Shown here: piece by piece, positions 12,262 to 25,278 of the stretch
Numbering within the stretch: position 1 is the first letter of the stretch
Layout: every line of letters begins with the position of its first letter
NCBI GenBank assembly: GCA_019188255.1
Contig: JAETXT010000005.1
Span: 3,224,001-3,288,000, forward strand
Direction of reading: 5' to 3'
Length of the DNA stretch: 64,000 nucleotides
From: Verticillium longisporum
Lineage: Eukaryota > Ascomycota > Sordariomycetes > Glomerellales > Plectosphaerellaceae
Program-made: the position numbers and the translations under genes
Notes under the pieces: generated by a model
The model's input: only the letters and a program-made list of their open reading frames with translations
The model's database searches: none
What the model was told of the DNA's origin: nothing

Positions 12262-13089
12262 TATAATAAAACTAGCTATTAAGTATAAAATTACTTATAG
12301 CTAGACTCTTAGAGATATAAAGCTATAATTATAAGTATATAATTACTTAAATTCGAGGGTATCTAAATAATAGAGCTCTCGGAAAACGACTTAATATAAG
12401 CCTTAACCTAAAGGATATTATATTTAAAATAAATATCGGGAAAACCGCTAAAATATTAATAATTATTTTATAATAAAGTAAGGAGATTAAGTTCTCTATT
12501 AATCTAGATATTAATATTATAATAGATATTATTAATCTTATTCTTATTTAATTATTAAAGTTATAAGAAATAGAAGGTATAGAAGCCCCTAAATTATAAA
12601 TATTTAATAGCTAAATAGTAATTAATTATAGAATATTTATACTCTTTTTCTACCTACTAGATATATAGAACTGCCCCCGATTACTACGCTAGCTATTTAT
12701 ATATATAGAATAATCTAAAGAATCTAACTATATACTCCTATTTAATAATAATATAGGGAAGGAAGGTATTTAAGTAAATACCTCTATTTAATCCTTTACT
12801 TAGGGCTATATATTAAATATAGACCTAGAAGAGTTTATAAGGATATTAATCGAGGATAAGGCTAAAGCTTATATTACTTATATTACTTAAACTATAATAA
12901 TAATACTTAATATAATTATCCCTATTATTAACGACCTATCCCTAAGTAAGGGGTAAGCTAAAATACTTTTTATAGAATTTACTAAATTCGAAGATATTTT
13001 CTCTAAAGATTTAATAAAGGAATTATTAATATTAAAAGATATAGAATACTTAATAGACTTAAAAGAGGGAGTTAAACCCTTTATAGCCC

Positions 13090-13800
13090 TATTTACCCAT
13101 TATTATAGAGGTAATTAGAAGAGCTCTATTATTATATTATAGAAGGGGAAGCTATAAAGAGGATTAAAAAGTCTATTAGCTTTATAGAGGCCTTAGTCCT
13201 ATTTATATTAAAGAAGGATAAGAGCTTATATCTATATATAGACTATTAAGGCCTTAATATAATTACGATAAAGAACTATTACCCTCTCCTACTAATAAAT
13301 GAACTTTTAGATCGCTTTATTAGAGCGAAGTACTTTTCTAAGATTAATATCTAGGATATTTATTATTAGATTTATATTAAGAAGAATAATTAATAGAAAA
13401 TGGCTTTCTAGATAAGATATAAATATTATAAATATATTATAATATTATTTAGATTAATAAATACTCCTATTACTTTCTAAGTATATATTTATTAAATATT
13501 CGCTAAACTATTAAACGACTTCTATATTACTTATTTAGATAATATATTAATCTATTTATAAATAAGGGAGGAGTATATAGCTTACTTTTAATAAGTCCTT
13601 AAGAGATTTTAGGACTTTAAGCTCTTTATTAAATAATCGAAATACCTATTTTACTAAAATAAAGTGGAATTCCTAGGATTTATTATCTTAAAAGAAAGTA
13701 TAGTTATAAATCTAAACTATATCTAAGCTATAGCTAAATAGTAATCCTTAGAATCCTTTAAGGATATATAAGTATTCCTAGGCTTTATAAACTTCTATAG
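13090..13800 (+). pseudogene. Reverse transcriptase domain of A4 (Ty3/gypsy), RIP-inactivated
   Basis: The plus-strand frame through 13,147-13,560 keeps the order of gypsy RT motifs: FILKKDKSLYLYIDY near 13,200, KNYYPLLLINELLDR, AKYFSKIN, a degraded FGLTNAPATFQ-type segment, and TYLDNILIYL at about 13,529-13,558. The catalytic YLDD motif reads YLDN here, a GAT to AAT change expected from RIP on the opposite strand. Several in-frame TAA/TAG replace Gln or Trp codons. RNase H follows towards 14,500. Confidence 0.85.
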
Positions 13801-14899
13801 ACGGTTTATAAAAGGCTATTTAAAAATAATAGCCCCCTTATCCGCTTTATTAAAGGGAAGTATTATAAGGGTTAAGAAGGGGCTATTCGAATAGCTATCC
13901 AAAGCTTAGAAGGTATTTAAATAATTAAAAATTATATTTATTATTATTACGATTTTAAGATATTAGGACTATATACTAGAAGGCTAGGTCGAGACCGATA
14001 TATCTAACGATACTATCTTAGGGATCCTTAGCTAAAAGTATAAAAACGGGTAGAGGCCTATTACCTATTATTTACGGAAACTATTAGTAATTAAATAATA
14101 ATAGAATATTAAATAATAAGAATTACTTATAATTATAGAGAGCCTTAAATATTAATACTATTACTTAGAGGGTATAAGATAGGTTTTTATTATATTAATT
14201 AATTACTAAGCTCTTAAGGGTATTATATAAATATTAATAAAAGACCTTCGAAGAAGGCTTATATAATAAATATATAGACTATTATCTTTTAATTTTAAAA
14301 TCTAATATTAGCTTAAGATTATAAACCTAGCTAATAGCCTTTTAAAATAATTAAACTATATAGAGGAATAAGCATTAATAAGTAATATACTTCTTACTTT
14401 ATTTAAAAAGCTATAGCTAATAGAAGACTTAGCTATAAATATTTAATAAACTATTACTAAGATTAAGCTAAAGGATATTATAAATAGAGCTTATATTTAA
14501 GCTATAAGAGTAACCCTATAAAAATAGAAGCCTATCCCTATATTAGAATAATATTATAGCTCTAGGGAAAAGGGGATTTTACCTTTTAAGTGAAAAGTAA
14601 AATATATTTATATTATTATTAAGAAAAAAGTAAAGAAAGAAGCTCCTTCTTAACTTTAAAGCTAAAAAGCTAAGGCTAAGAAATTAATAATAATTTATTA
14701 AGAGATTACTTAAATAGAGTCTAAGGACCTAAGAGAGTTTAAGGTTATTATTCTAAGTTAATATATTCTATATTCTATTATAAAGGAGCTTATAAAGAAT
14801 AAAATAATATTAAAGCTTACTTTTATTTTAGAATTTAAGAACTTAATTAGAGGTTTATAAGCTATTAATCTAGGATACTTTCTCTAAAAGGAGAATATA

Positions 14900-15574
14900 A
14901 GCTAATAAAGTAGAAGAAGAGTAGGGTATACTTTAGATAAATAAAGTACTTTCTTCTTTAAAGGATAATTTATTATCCCTCTATAAAGGACTCTCTATAA
15001 AGAACTATTAAAATAGTATTATAATAATCTATAAGTAGAATATATAGGGGCTAATAAGACCCTCGAACTTCTAAGGAGAAAGTTGTATTAGGAGAATATA
15101 TTAATAGATATATATTAATATATTACTAAGTACCTAATATATTAAAGGATATAAGTACTTTAGTATAAGCTATATAGGAAATTATAATTATTATTACTCT
15201 TATTATATTCTTTCTAAGAGATCTCCTTAGACTTTATTATAAATCTAATATTAATAATAAAGGATAATAATCTAGAATATAACTTTATCTTTATTATTAT
15301 AGATTATTTTATAAAGGTTATTTAGTTCCTAATAATCTATAAGATATTTATAGTTATAGGCTTAAATATTATTCTTTATAAAGAAATAGAATATCGGTTT
15401 AGGAGTCTAGAGGGTATTATAAATAATAAGGATAAGCTCTTTATTAATTAATTCTAAAAGGAATTCTACTAAGAAAGAGTAATTAAATACTACCTATCTA
15501 TAGCCTATTACCCTTAAATAGATAGATAGATAGAGAGAACCTACTAGATACTAGAAAAGTACCTTCGCTATATC
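14900..15574 (+). pseudogene. Integrase, N-terminal and core part, of A4
   Basis: An HHCC-like segment lies near 15,080-15,170 (degraded Q-x-I-T-K-Y-L-I-Y-Q pattern). Towards the end is the conserved Ty3/gypsy integrase block around KLFINQFQKEFYQE, AYYPQ(I)DRQ(I)ERT and ILEKYLR at 15,440-15,565. It is cut at 15,574 by B3, and the protein continues at 19,987 after the duplicated ATATC. Confidence 0.8.
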
Positions 15575-15584
15575 TATTAGGACC

Positions 15585-15850
15585 TCACGTTGGGGGCATA
15601 TTAGTATTAGTATAAATAGTAGCAATAGCTGCTAGTCTCTCCGCCGTAGTCGATAGTCCCAAGGCATTGACCCGAAATCCCAGCAATATAATAGAGGGAT
15701 ATGCGTAGAAGGACTTCATCGGGCTCAGTGCTAGTCTGGATTCCTCGAAGAGGCTGAGGACTATCCGCAAGTATTCTAGATGCTCCTCGAAGGAGTCGCT
15801 AAAGACTACTATATCGTCGATATATGCTCGAGCGAAACGTCAATACGGAT
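15585..15850 (-). pseudogene. RT fragment of B3, unusually well preserved
   Basis: On the minus strand from about 15,850 the frame reads AYIDDIVVFSDSFEEHLE, then continues open through RIVLSLFEESRLALSPMKS and LLGFRVNALGLSTTAERLAAI to the junction with the LTR piece. YIDD is the RT catalytic box of this gypsy lineage, and the following block is the usual RT end. There are no RIP stops in this stretch, unlike the paralogue at about 53,070-53,310. The stop is supplied by the LTR junction, so the fragment is not a functional protein. Confidence 0.85.
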
Positions 15851-18800
15851 ATAGCTTTTAATCTATAAAGCATTAAGTATATATTAGAGAGTTCCGGTAT
15901 CCTATTAATACTATATAGGACTTTTCTAGTCCCTGCGGACTAGTAATAACTATTCGATCCTTATAAGCGCTATAGACTAGTAGTTAGTAGAAGAATATAG
16001 ATATATTAAATACTAATAGAAAGGCCTTCCTATATAGTCCGTTAATAATCTCCTCCTATAATAGTATAGGATAGTTATTTAATAGTAATATATCGTTTAA
16101 TTACTTAAGGTCTATTATAATTCTACCCTTATATATACTATTTATAGTCCGCTATATAACGAAGACTAAATAGCTAAATAGGGTAAGCTACTTTATCTAT
16201 TCTAGTCGTCCTAGCTTATATATCTCATCGAACTTCTTATTAAGTAATCGCTTATCTTCGACTTTAAGGGGATATACTTTAGAGCCTAGTTTCTTAAATT
16301 ACTATCTATTTATTAAGTCTATCTTTATCCGTTTATCGTCTAGTATTAGGATAACTCTATAATCGAATAATTCTAATAACTATTTAACTTAATTAGTTTA
16401 CGAAGGGTTCTTAACGTAGATACTAATACCCTCTCTTATCTATAGTTCCTTAACATCCTAAGGGCGTTCCGCTCTAAGAGATAGTTTAAATTCTCGTAGC
16501 TCCTTAGGTATAGCTTAGTCCTTATAGCTATTCTCGGGTTCTCTAGCGAAGAAGGCCGATACTACGTCGTCGTCTAGATCGAATTCCTAGTAGCTATATA
16601 TTACCTTAGCTATATACTAATCCGCTAGAAAGCTTCCCTCTAGGTTAGTATCCTCGATATAGCCTAGATAGGTATTCTAGTCTACTTTTATAGTCTCCTC
16701 TAAGTTATTAAATATAAATATAAAATATAATCTAGAATAGGATATTTAATATAATTATATTAAGGGGTTATCTATTATAAAGGTATATTCTTATTTAATA
16801 TTATATTTATTATAATAAGGGAATCTACTATATTATATTAGTACCTTTATAATTAATCTAGGTAATAGAATAGCTTTAGACGTTACTATTATTCTCCTTC
16901 TAACTAGGTTAGATTTCAATTTATATAAGAATAGTATCTATATCCTATTATAATAATTAAATATTAAGTTATTAGAGCTAAAGAGTATATCTACTCTATA
17001 TTAATCGAGGAATTTACATATAAGTAGTAGCTTTAGAGCTAGGTTCCGTATATACTATACTATAATAGTAACGTAGCTAAATACCCTAGTATCCCGTCTA
17101 CTAATAAGACCCGGAATATATAGGTCGAAGGTTACCTTATAGTCTAATTCGACTTAGACCTTACTAATTCCTCGGACTATCTTCTTCTCTAATATATCGA
17201 TTATTATATTCTTATTAAATTTAGTAAGCTAGTCTTAATCTATTATTACTCCCGAGTAGGTAGAGTCTATAGCGATATAGTATTATTTACCTCTTAGTTT
17301 AAATAATACTAGGAATGAGTAGTACTTATATCCTAATTATCTCCTAATTTACTATCGGTTCCCTAAATACTCTAAGCTTTAAGCCTCGATAATATCGTCT
17401 TTATTAAATACTAGGAATATAGTCTAGCTATTAAGTATCTCGGCTTCCGCTATCTACTCTATAATAGCGTTTACTATAGTACCCTATTATATCTATGAGG
17501 AGTCTTTTCTTACTTATAGGCCCTAGCTTTTAGGTTTTAGCGGGGTATAGTTATTAGCGAAGATATAGTCTATAAATAGTCGCCTAGACTCGAAGTACTT
17601 CTTATATTTATAATAGCGTTATAATATATACTCTCGCTATAGGGAGTCTTTATATTATAGTTTACTAGTTAGTATAGAGAGGTACGAGGAAGTAATAGTA
17701 TTATAGTTAGTATAGGAGTTTAGTATATCTTATTTATCCTCCTTTATTAAAAAAACTTCCTCTATTATTTTATAACTATCCTATTAGAGGTTTTATTTAT
17801 TCTCTTAAGAGTCTTAGTTAATTAAGTAGATATATATATAATTAATCTAGCTATTATTATATCTAGTCTATCTTCAGTATAGCCTATAGCTATCTATATA
17901 TTAGCCTCTAAATATATAACTATTATATATAAATATAATTTCTCTATAGAATAAGCCTCTAATAGTACTACCTCCTTAAGGGAGGTCGTATCTATTACCG
18001 TTATTATATTAGCTTCCTTAATTATTATATCGGCCGCTTTAGTTATTATAGGAATTATATCCGCTATTATATATAGTTCTATTACTATTCTAGTTATTAT
18101 ACCTATATCTATTCTATTATTAGTCTTCCTTCTAGCTACGTCTATAGCGAGGATTAGTATTACGATTATTATCCTTTTATTAATCTAGCTAATATAAATC
18201 GTATATTAAGAAGGCGATATCGTCTAGTTTAGCGTTATAGCTATAATCGTCGTCTATAGTATATACTATTATAGGGCGTCTAGCGTCTATTAGAATAGAG
18301 TCTCTCTATAGGAGTTCTACTTTATCCTAGGCATTACGGATAAACGAGTTAATAGTAATATTAAGGTTAAGCTTAGGTAAGTATATTACTAGAGTACTAT
18401 CGATTTTAAAGTATATTTATTTTAATTATATTAGTAGATTATTTATTCTAGTAACGTTATAGAGTCTAATAATATCGAGGACGAATTTCTAGAGATTACG
18501 ACCTATATAGACGTCCTATCTAGAGTACCGATAGGTATTAAGTAGCTCTATAGCCTTAGTAGAATCTAAAGCGAATTAACGTATAAGTAGCTATCTCTAA
18601 ACGTTAAGCCTAGTATAGAGTCTTTATTTCTCGTCTTCGGTGAATATTATATATTATACTTTAGTAGAGCTTAAGAGTAGCTATAGTAGAGTACGTACTA
18701 CTATAGCCTATCTATTAATAGTATCCGCCTAATTATTAATAGAGTTAAGAAATATATCGATATCGGTTTAATATATATCTTAGCTAATAATATAGACTAA

Positions 18801-19811
18801 GGAGCTTTCCTATTTACTAGAATTAAGTTTATAATTTAAGTAGAAATATCTATATATTAATACTTTCTAGTTATTTATAGGTCCTATCCCCTAGTTTATA
18901 GTATTAATTTAGAGCTATATTTATAGGATCTCTATTATAGCTATTAGCTATTATTATATAGTTATCGTAGGGGCTATTCCTAGAGCTAATATCTAATCCT
19001 ATTCTACTATAGCCGATTCTTACTATCTAATAGATAGTATCGGTAATATATTTAATTCTAGGAGAGGTAGATTAATCCTATATAGAGGAGGTCTTTATTA
19101 AAGGGGTTTCTTTAGTCATAGGAATTAGGGTTAATACTATAGAGTACTTTCGAGCCGCTATTCTACTTTTAATCTCTTCTATTTATCTAAATGCTCTAGT
19201 CTAATAGTAGTCCTCTTAGTCTATAACCTAGAGCGCTATCTTATCCCTACGTTTCCGTTACGAGGTAAGTACTAAATAGCGTAATCTTAATGCCTTAGCT
19301 ATATATAAGAATATAGACTTAACTTAATAATAATCGATAACCTACTCTAGCGGATAGCGTATCCGTATTAACTCCTAGGATCCCGATAATAATAATAATA
19401 TTAACGTTGCTTAACGGCCTATATATATAAATTACTATTCCTCTAGAATAGAGGCTAGTTTACTAAATACTAATACGATAGATAGATTAGATAGTAGGAT
19501 CTTAATTACTTAATCCTAGTAGCTCTCTACCTAATAGTATAGTTAGTAGGCCTTAATATCTATCTCCGATATAGAGAAGTCTTAAGGGAATAAAATCTAA
19601 TAGGTTCGGGAAAGGCTTAATAGGAATCTTTATAATAGAGAATCCTATAATAGGAATCTTAGTATAGATAGGAACTTAATTCTATCTAGATCTTAACCTT
19701 ATCTCTTCGCTATAGTAGTAGTAGACTAGTATCTTAATAGACTGATTATTATCTTTAATGAAAATCTTAGGATTATATATAGGAACGACCGGAAAGTCTA
19801 ATTGCTACTAT

Positions 19812-19981
19812 TATTAGGACCTTACGTTAGGGGTATATTAGTATTAGTATAAATGGTTGACTATCTAGTACTACTAGTATCTAGGCGGATACCCCTATTA
19901 GTAGAGTGCCCTAGCCCTAGGACTCTAGCGGAGTCCAGCCAGAGTCCATAGCTAGAGCAGTCTCTATAGGTGCCCCTAATA
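19812..19981 (-). repeat. LTR of family B (5' LTR of B3)
   Basis: 170 bp, TATTAGGACC to GCCCCTAATA as written on plus, directly followed by the ATATC duplication. Confidence 0.85.
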
Positions 19982-19986
19982 ATATC

Positions 19987-20645
19987 GGTAATTAAGCGCT
20001 AAAGGAGTAGCTATATTACTTAAAAGAAGTAGAGTTCTCTTATAATAATAGTATATATAATACTATTAATATCTTACTATTTAAGGCCCTATATAAATAT
20101 TACCTGAGGATAGTTAACTATATAGCCCTAAGAGAGGATATTAAGGTCGAGGGTATAAGGGAAAGAATTAAAAAGATTACGATTATTCATTAATTAATTA
20201 GCGAAAACTAATAATATATAATATATATTTAAGCTTTCTATTATAATAAGAGGTATATATTTAAGGTCTTTAAGGTTGGAGATATTATAGGCCTTTCTAC
20301 TAAGAACTTCCGCTTTAAGTTAAATTAGAAGCTAGTATTTAAATATATCTAAATAAAGATTATAGAGAAGGTAAGCGAATAGGCCTATTATATATTACTC
20401 TTTAAGATATATACTAGGATATACGATATCTTCTTAGTATCCTCCTTAGAACCCTAATATAATCGCTAAATAAGCGCTAAATAATTAGCCTACCTCCTTA
20501 TATTAGAAAAAGAATAGGAAGAATAGGAACTTAAGGATATTATAGCCTATAAAGAGGATTAAGAATAAAATTTCTATTTAGTAAAATAGATAGGGTAGCT
20601 AATTAAATATAATATCTAGGAGCTAGAAAGCTATTTAGAAAATAT
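19987..20645 (+). pseudogene. Integrase C-terminal end and chromodomain of A4
   Basis: After B3 the A4 pol frame resumes. A GPY/F-like module lies at about 20,260-20,450 (VGDIIGLSTKN, EKVS, AYYILLFK, FLVSSLEP). A chromodomain follows at about 20,505-20,645, visible as EDxE-NFYLVKW-G followed by NI-E-ESYLEN, matching the canonical pattern with a YLVKW core and a WEPE-N segment in which Trp codons have become stops. A chromodomain fused to integrase defines chromoviruses; in the family it directs insertion to histone-H3K9-methylated chromatin. The same module lies on minus at about 44,860-45,000 (A2) and 26,690-26,830 (A3). Confidence 0.8.
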
Positions 20646-20828
20646 AGCTTAAACCTTAAAAAGATATAAGAAATACTAGAAATATAGATATAAATAATAG
20701 GATAAATAGCTAAGAATTATAAGAAAAGAAATAATAATATTAATACTAGGCCTATAATAGTAACGTTAGCTTACTAATTAACTATTATTATAGCGCTTTA
20801 TAATAGCTATTATTAGAGCTAATTCTAT

Positions 20829-22025
20829 TTAAAGAACTTAATATACTATTCCTAACCCTCCTCTAATATTATAAGGGAAATACTATTAATTAGCTTATCC
20901 TACTCTTAATTACTATTATTAACGAAGCTATTAATTATTAAATCCTAGAGCGAAGATACTAATTAGCTACTTAACTTTTAATTACTCTATATAGACTAGC
21001 TAGCTAATTTAATATTATATATAACCTTCTATAGAGTCTAGCGAGCCTTCTTTATAGAAGGGCTAGAGACTATAGAAAGTATAGGATGCTTCGATAAGCT
21101 AGCCTTAAGGGCAATAGCTATTTTAGAAGTAAGCTATACCTTAGAAGTATAGCTAGAATGAATAATTAGATTAAATACCTTTACTAAAGGGATAAGGGGT
21201 AATAGTATATTATAGTAAGGGTAATCGTTAAATAGAATGTATTAATTAAGGGTCTTCTTAAGGGTAATAGCTTTACTTTTACTTTTATCTTTATTATAGG
21301 ATAAAAGAATATTATTATTTAAAGGATAAGTAAGAATATTAATAATATTATCGTTAATATATTTAAAAGAGTCGACCTAGCTTACTAAAGCTATAGAGGA
21401 TATACTATAAGAAGCTAAGCGGCTAGAGAATAAAGATATTAAAGGACTAGAATCGGTAGCCTCCTCTTTATTATTAGCGACCTCTAAGACCTCTAGGGTC
21501 TTAGGGGCTATATTAATAAGATAAAGGGCCTCCTAGGCCTCGATAAGCTTCGCCTCTATTATAATAAAGCGCTTCTCTTTAGTAGCTTTATCCTTAATAG
21601 CTTTTATTAATACTTTAATATTAATAATAGCTTTCTTCTTCATAATAGCCTTAGCCTTCTTTTTCTTAATATTAGCTTTCTTTATAATAATATCGTCCTT
21701 AGAAGGGATAACGAGGTACTAAGAGATATAAGATAAAGGATAATTAATAGGACTATAGCTTAAATAATATATATTTAAGATATAAAGGTATATTAGAGTA
21801 TTACTATTTAGAGCCTCTTTAAGGAAAGGAGAGAGCTTAGTATTATAGGGGATCTCTATTATACTATATATAGTCTTACTTAGCTAATTATCCTCTTCGC
21901 CCTTAAATAGGCGATTATATAATTTATATTCCTATTTATAGATTATAATATTAAATATATTAGCCTCTTTATAATAAATAATATAAATAGGCTACTTTAT
22001 AGAACGAGATACTTAATCTATTACT
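20829..22025 (-). pseudogene. Extra antisense frame of family A (A4 copy), function unknown
   Basis: Minus-strand counterpart of the frame described at 43,442-44,638, lying between the pol end and the 3' LTR of A4 and pointing against pol. The Lys-rich block reads on minus at about 21,590-21,710. The end corresponds to the stop of the other copies. Coordinates are by alignment with A2 and approximate. Confidence 0.5.
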
Positions 22026-22762
22026 TCGGAGTATACTTAATTAAATTAATAAGTTCTGCTTTAGCTAATTCGAGAGCGATACGATACTAAATATATTAAA
22101 TAAAGGCCTTAAATAGCTTAGGAATCTTTATATATTAATAGATATTAAGAGAAGGTTTAGCGAACTTATTAAGAGGTATACGCCTTTATCGTATTTATAG
22201 TAAATATATTTATTAATTAAATGCCCTACTATATACTCGATACTAGGCTAAAAAGCTAGCTTCCTAAAATAATACTTATAGGGGGGATACTAGAGCTCTC
22301 TAGTTAATAGGCGACTATCTATATCCTAACTAGAGTTAGGATTATATAGATAGGTATTATTAAAGCGAAGGGCAACGTTTAATATAATAGCGATAATGCT
22401 TTAGCGATAATATCTTAGATAGTATAGTTAAAATCGTATTATTAGAGATATAGGATAGTAGAATAGATTTAGGGTATATATAAATATATAGAGTAGAACG
22501 TTTACTAAGGCTTATATAACGAAAAGTTATATATAAATCGGTATATAAAGCTATTTTATATTATTATTTATTCTTAATTATTATAATTATTATTATTATT
22601 ATAATACTATTTAATAATATATTTAAATTAAAGTATAACCCTATAAAGGAACTAGAATAAAGGAATATTATATACTAGGGTCCTATAAAGAGCTATTATC
22701 AGGAGATATAACGATAAAGGCATAACGAGTTCTAGGGATTAGACCTCCTAGACGGGGGGTAA

Positions 22763-22953
22763 TATAAGGAGTTAGACGTTAGACGTCTAGTAGCGGGTTA
22801 TCGCTAATAGATTAGCGATAAGATCTAGTTTATAAATAGAGTCGAGGCTATAATCGATAGCCTCGATAAGTTAAAGTTATAATACTAGTACGCTAATTGA
22901 AATCCGAACTATCTACTTTCCCTAATTAAGGCCCTTAGCCTAATACCTTTATA
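22763..22953 (+). repeat. LTR of family A (3' LTR of A4) with polypurine tract
   Basis: 191 bp, preceded by a G-rich tract ending gacggggggtaa at 22,751-22,762, the expected plus-strand primer site. It is followed by the taaaa duplication at 22,954-22,958. Confidence 0.85.
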
Positions 22954-23911
22954 TAAAATAATAGATTAAGCTAGCTAATCTTAAAAATAAAGAATCGTTA
23001 TAAAGAAGAGGAAAAGTAAAAGGAATAGAGTTACTATAATTTACTAATTAGATATATAGATCCCTAGAATATAGTATTTACTAGACTAGCTTAATAGGAT
23101 CTATTAATCCTATTTAAGTAGTTTAATCCTATTATTCCTATTAAAAGGCTAATAAAGGGTAATAATAATTATTCTTCTACTTTTAATTAATAAACTAGCG
23201 ATTTAGAGACTTTAAGAGCCTATATCTAGCTATTATAAGAGCGCTAAGTAATTAGCTATTATATTATTTGATTACTATTTATTTCCTCTATTAGGGGGTT
23301 AAACGCCTATTCCTATTATTTAATTATAATTTAATTCATTTCCTTAGAAAGCTATTTAATAGCTAGTTTAATTAATCTATAGCGCTAGGGATTAGGGATT
23401 TAGCGCTTATAGGATTAGTAATATTAAGCTACGTTTTTCCTTATTCTATCTATTATTCTCTTATTATTATTTATTTACGTATTTATTTATTATTTTATAA
23501 ACTAGGGATCTAATATACTAGAGACTAGAGAATTATAACCGTATTAGAGTAGCTATTAACCTAGGTAATAGCTTCTAATATTAGTTCTACGGCAATCCTA
23601 TCTATAAAGAAAAGAGAGCTAGTATTAAACTAATATTAGGGAATCGCTTAGGGTAGTAATTACTATATAGGATTTACTAATATAGTAATTACTAGGGCTA
23701 GGATTTCTAGCTCTTAGGAGTATATAATTTATAGCTTACGTAATTAGTTAATTAAATAGGTATATCTAATTTATATAAATAGTAGTAATTTAGAGAGATA
23801 GTATTAATAATTATTATAAGTCTTATATTACTAACCCTATCTATTTAGAGCTCTTAAGTATAGCTAAAATAATAAATTAGGGTTTATATAAATAGTAAAG
23901 CCCTTTTAATA
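22954..23911 (+). mobile_element. C3, right part: copia 3' region and 3' LTR
   Basis: Continues C3 exactly where 9,049 stops; the undisturbed join can be read in C2 at about 57,640 (gctctaaaataatagattagg). The 3' LTR is at 23,623-23,911 (289 bp). The sequence before the LTR is AT-rich, with poly-A/T runs and no recognisable domain. Confidence 0.75.
23623..23911 (+). repeat. LTR of family C (3' LTR of C3)
   Basis: 289 bp, TATTAAAC to TTTTAATA. Near its end is a TATATAAATAGTAAAG stretch, a possible TATA region shared by all C LTRs. Other copies: 29,815, 34,596, 41,868 and 58,279. Confidence 0.85.
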
Positions 23912-24039
23912 AATACTTTTAATTATTATAAATAGATATTCTTCTAGATAAGCTCTATTTACTTTAGAATTAATCTAAATATTTACTTTATATTACTCTA
24001 AAAATACTTACTTCTATTCCTATTAAAAAATATACTATT
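23912..24039. other. Short AT-rich segment without assignable content
   Basis: 128 bp between the C3 LTR and the A3 LTR. It shows the same RIP signature. I found no second copy in the window and no frame. It may be part of the element or host DNA into which C3 and A3 inserted. Confidence 0.4.
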
Positions 24040-24230
24040 TATAAAGGTATAAGGCTAAGGGCTTTAATTAGGGAAAGTAGATAGTTCGGCTTTTAATTAA
24101 TATTCTAGTATCATAACTTTAACTTATCGAGGCTATCGTATATAGCCCTAACTATATTTATAAACTATATCTTATCGCCGATCTATTAGCGATAAGTCGC
24201 TAATTAATATCTAATATTCGACTCTTTATA
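24040..24230 (-). repeat. LTR of family A (3' LTR of A3)
   Basis: 191 bp, followed on the right by the reversed polypurine tract ttaccccccctctaagagg (24,231-24,249), which fixes the element's direction. Confidence 0.85.
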
Positions 24231-25278
24231 TTACCCCCCCTCTAAGAGGTTTAGTCCCTAGAATTTATAATACCTTTAGTATTTATTTACTTATTAATAG
24301 TTCTTTATAAAGCCTTTTATATATAGTATCTCCTTTATATTAGAGCTACTCGATCCTAGTTCCTTTATAGGGCTACTATTAATTTAAATATATCGCTAAA
24401 TAGTATTATAATAATAATAATAATCGTAATAATTAAGAATAAATAATAATATAAAATAATTTTTCCTACTAATTCTTAGGCTTCTCTTTACTATATAAGC
24501 TTAATTTTCTCCTTCTTTATATAGCTATATATTACTAGGTTTTCGCTTATTATATAATAACTTAATAATTCTATTATTATAATTATATATTATAAAATCC
24601 CTTTAGGTTTTTATATTCGAATCCCTATTATTATTATATTAAACGTTATTCTTCGTTTTAATAATATTTATCTATTTAATCCTAATTCTAATTAAGAAGC
24701 GGATAATCGCTTAGCTATCTTAGAGCTTTGATACCCTCCTTATAAATATTATTTTAGTAAATTAGCCTCCTAGCCTAGTATAGAGTATATAGCTAGTTAT
24801 TTATCTAGTAAATATATTTACTATAAATATAATAAAGGAGCTTATCTCTCTATAAGTTCGCTAAAATCTTCCTTTAATATTTATTAATATTAAAAGATTC
24901 CTAAGCTTCTCTATAGCTTAGCTTAATATATCTAGTATTATATAATAATTAATATAATAGAGAATAATATAATTAACTGAATAAATTATAATATAAAATA
25001 GTATATTCGCTATTTTACTTAATTAATAGAGTTAATTAAATATTTTAAGAAGATATCCTATTTAAATATTAACCCTTTTTACTATAGCTAGTATTATAAT
25101 ACTATAAATTATAATAGTATCTTTAAGTTCTTCTTTATTAATTAGAATAATATCTCCTTATTAAGACCTCTTTGATTTATACCCTTCTATCTCTCTAGCT
25201 TTATTATTCTATAAGTTTTTATGAATCTTTCTATAATTCTTTATTAATTAACCTTTATAAATAAAGCCTTTATCTATT

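Larger units (their letters stand above)
15575..19981 (-). mobile_element. Ty3/gypsy element B3, internally deleted, inserted in A4 integrase
   Basis: Minus-strand element flanked by the 5-bp duplication ATATC (15,570-15,574 / 19,982-19,986); A4 resumes in frame order at 19,987. The 5' LTR is complete at 19,812-19,981. At the other end only about 45 bp of 3' LTR remain (15,575-15,619) before the sequence jumps into RT, so most of the 3' LTR, the integrase and RNase H are missing. The rest (15,622-19,811) is collinear with B2 53,064-57,270. A patch at 15,575-15,850 has kept normal CA and TG dinucleotides and a 61-codon open frame. Confidence 0.85.
9050..22953 (+). mobile_element. Ty3/gypsy chromovirus copy A4, both LTRs present, interrupted by B3 and a Fot1-type transposon
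   Basis: Plus-strand copy with LTRs at 9,050-9,240 and 22,763-22,953 and a 5-bp target duplication TAAAA (9,045-9,049 / 22,954-22,958). The host is C3, which resumes in register on the right. Order: gag and protease region about 9,300-13,000 (split by the DNA transposon at 10,403-12,261), RT about 13,090-13,800, RNase H to about 14,500, integrase about 14,900-15,574, then B3, then the integrase end and chromodomain 19,987-20,645, then a minus-strand extra frame about 20,830-22,025, then a polypurine tract with a G-run at about 22,744-22,762 against the 3' LTR. All frames are broken by RIP-type stops. Confidence 0.88.
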
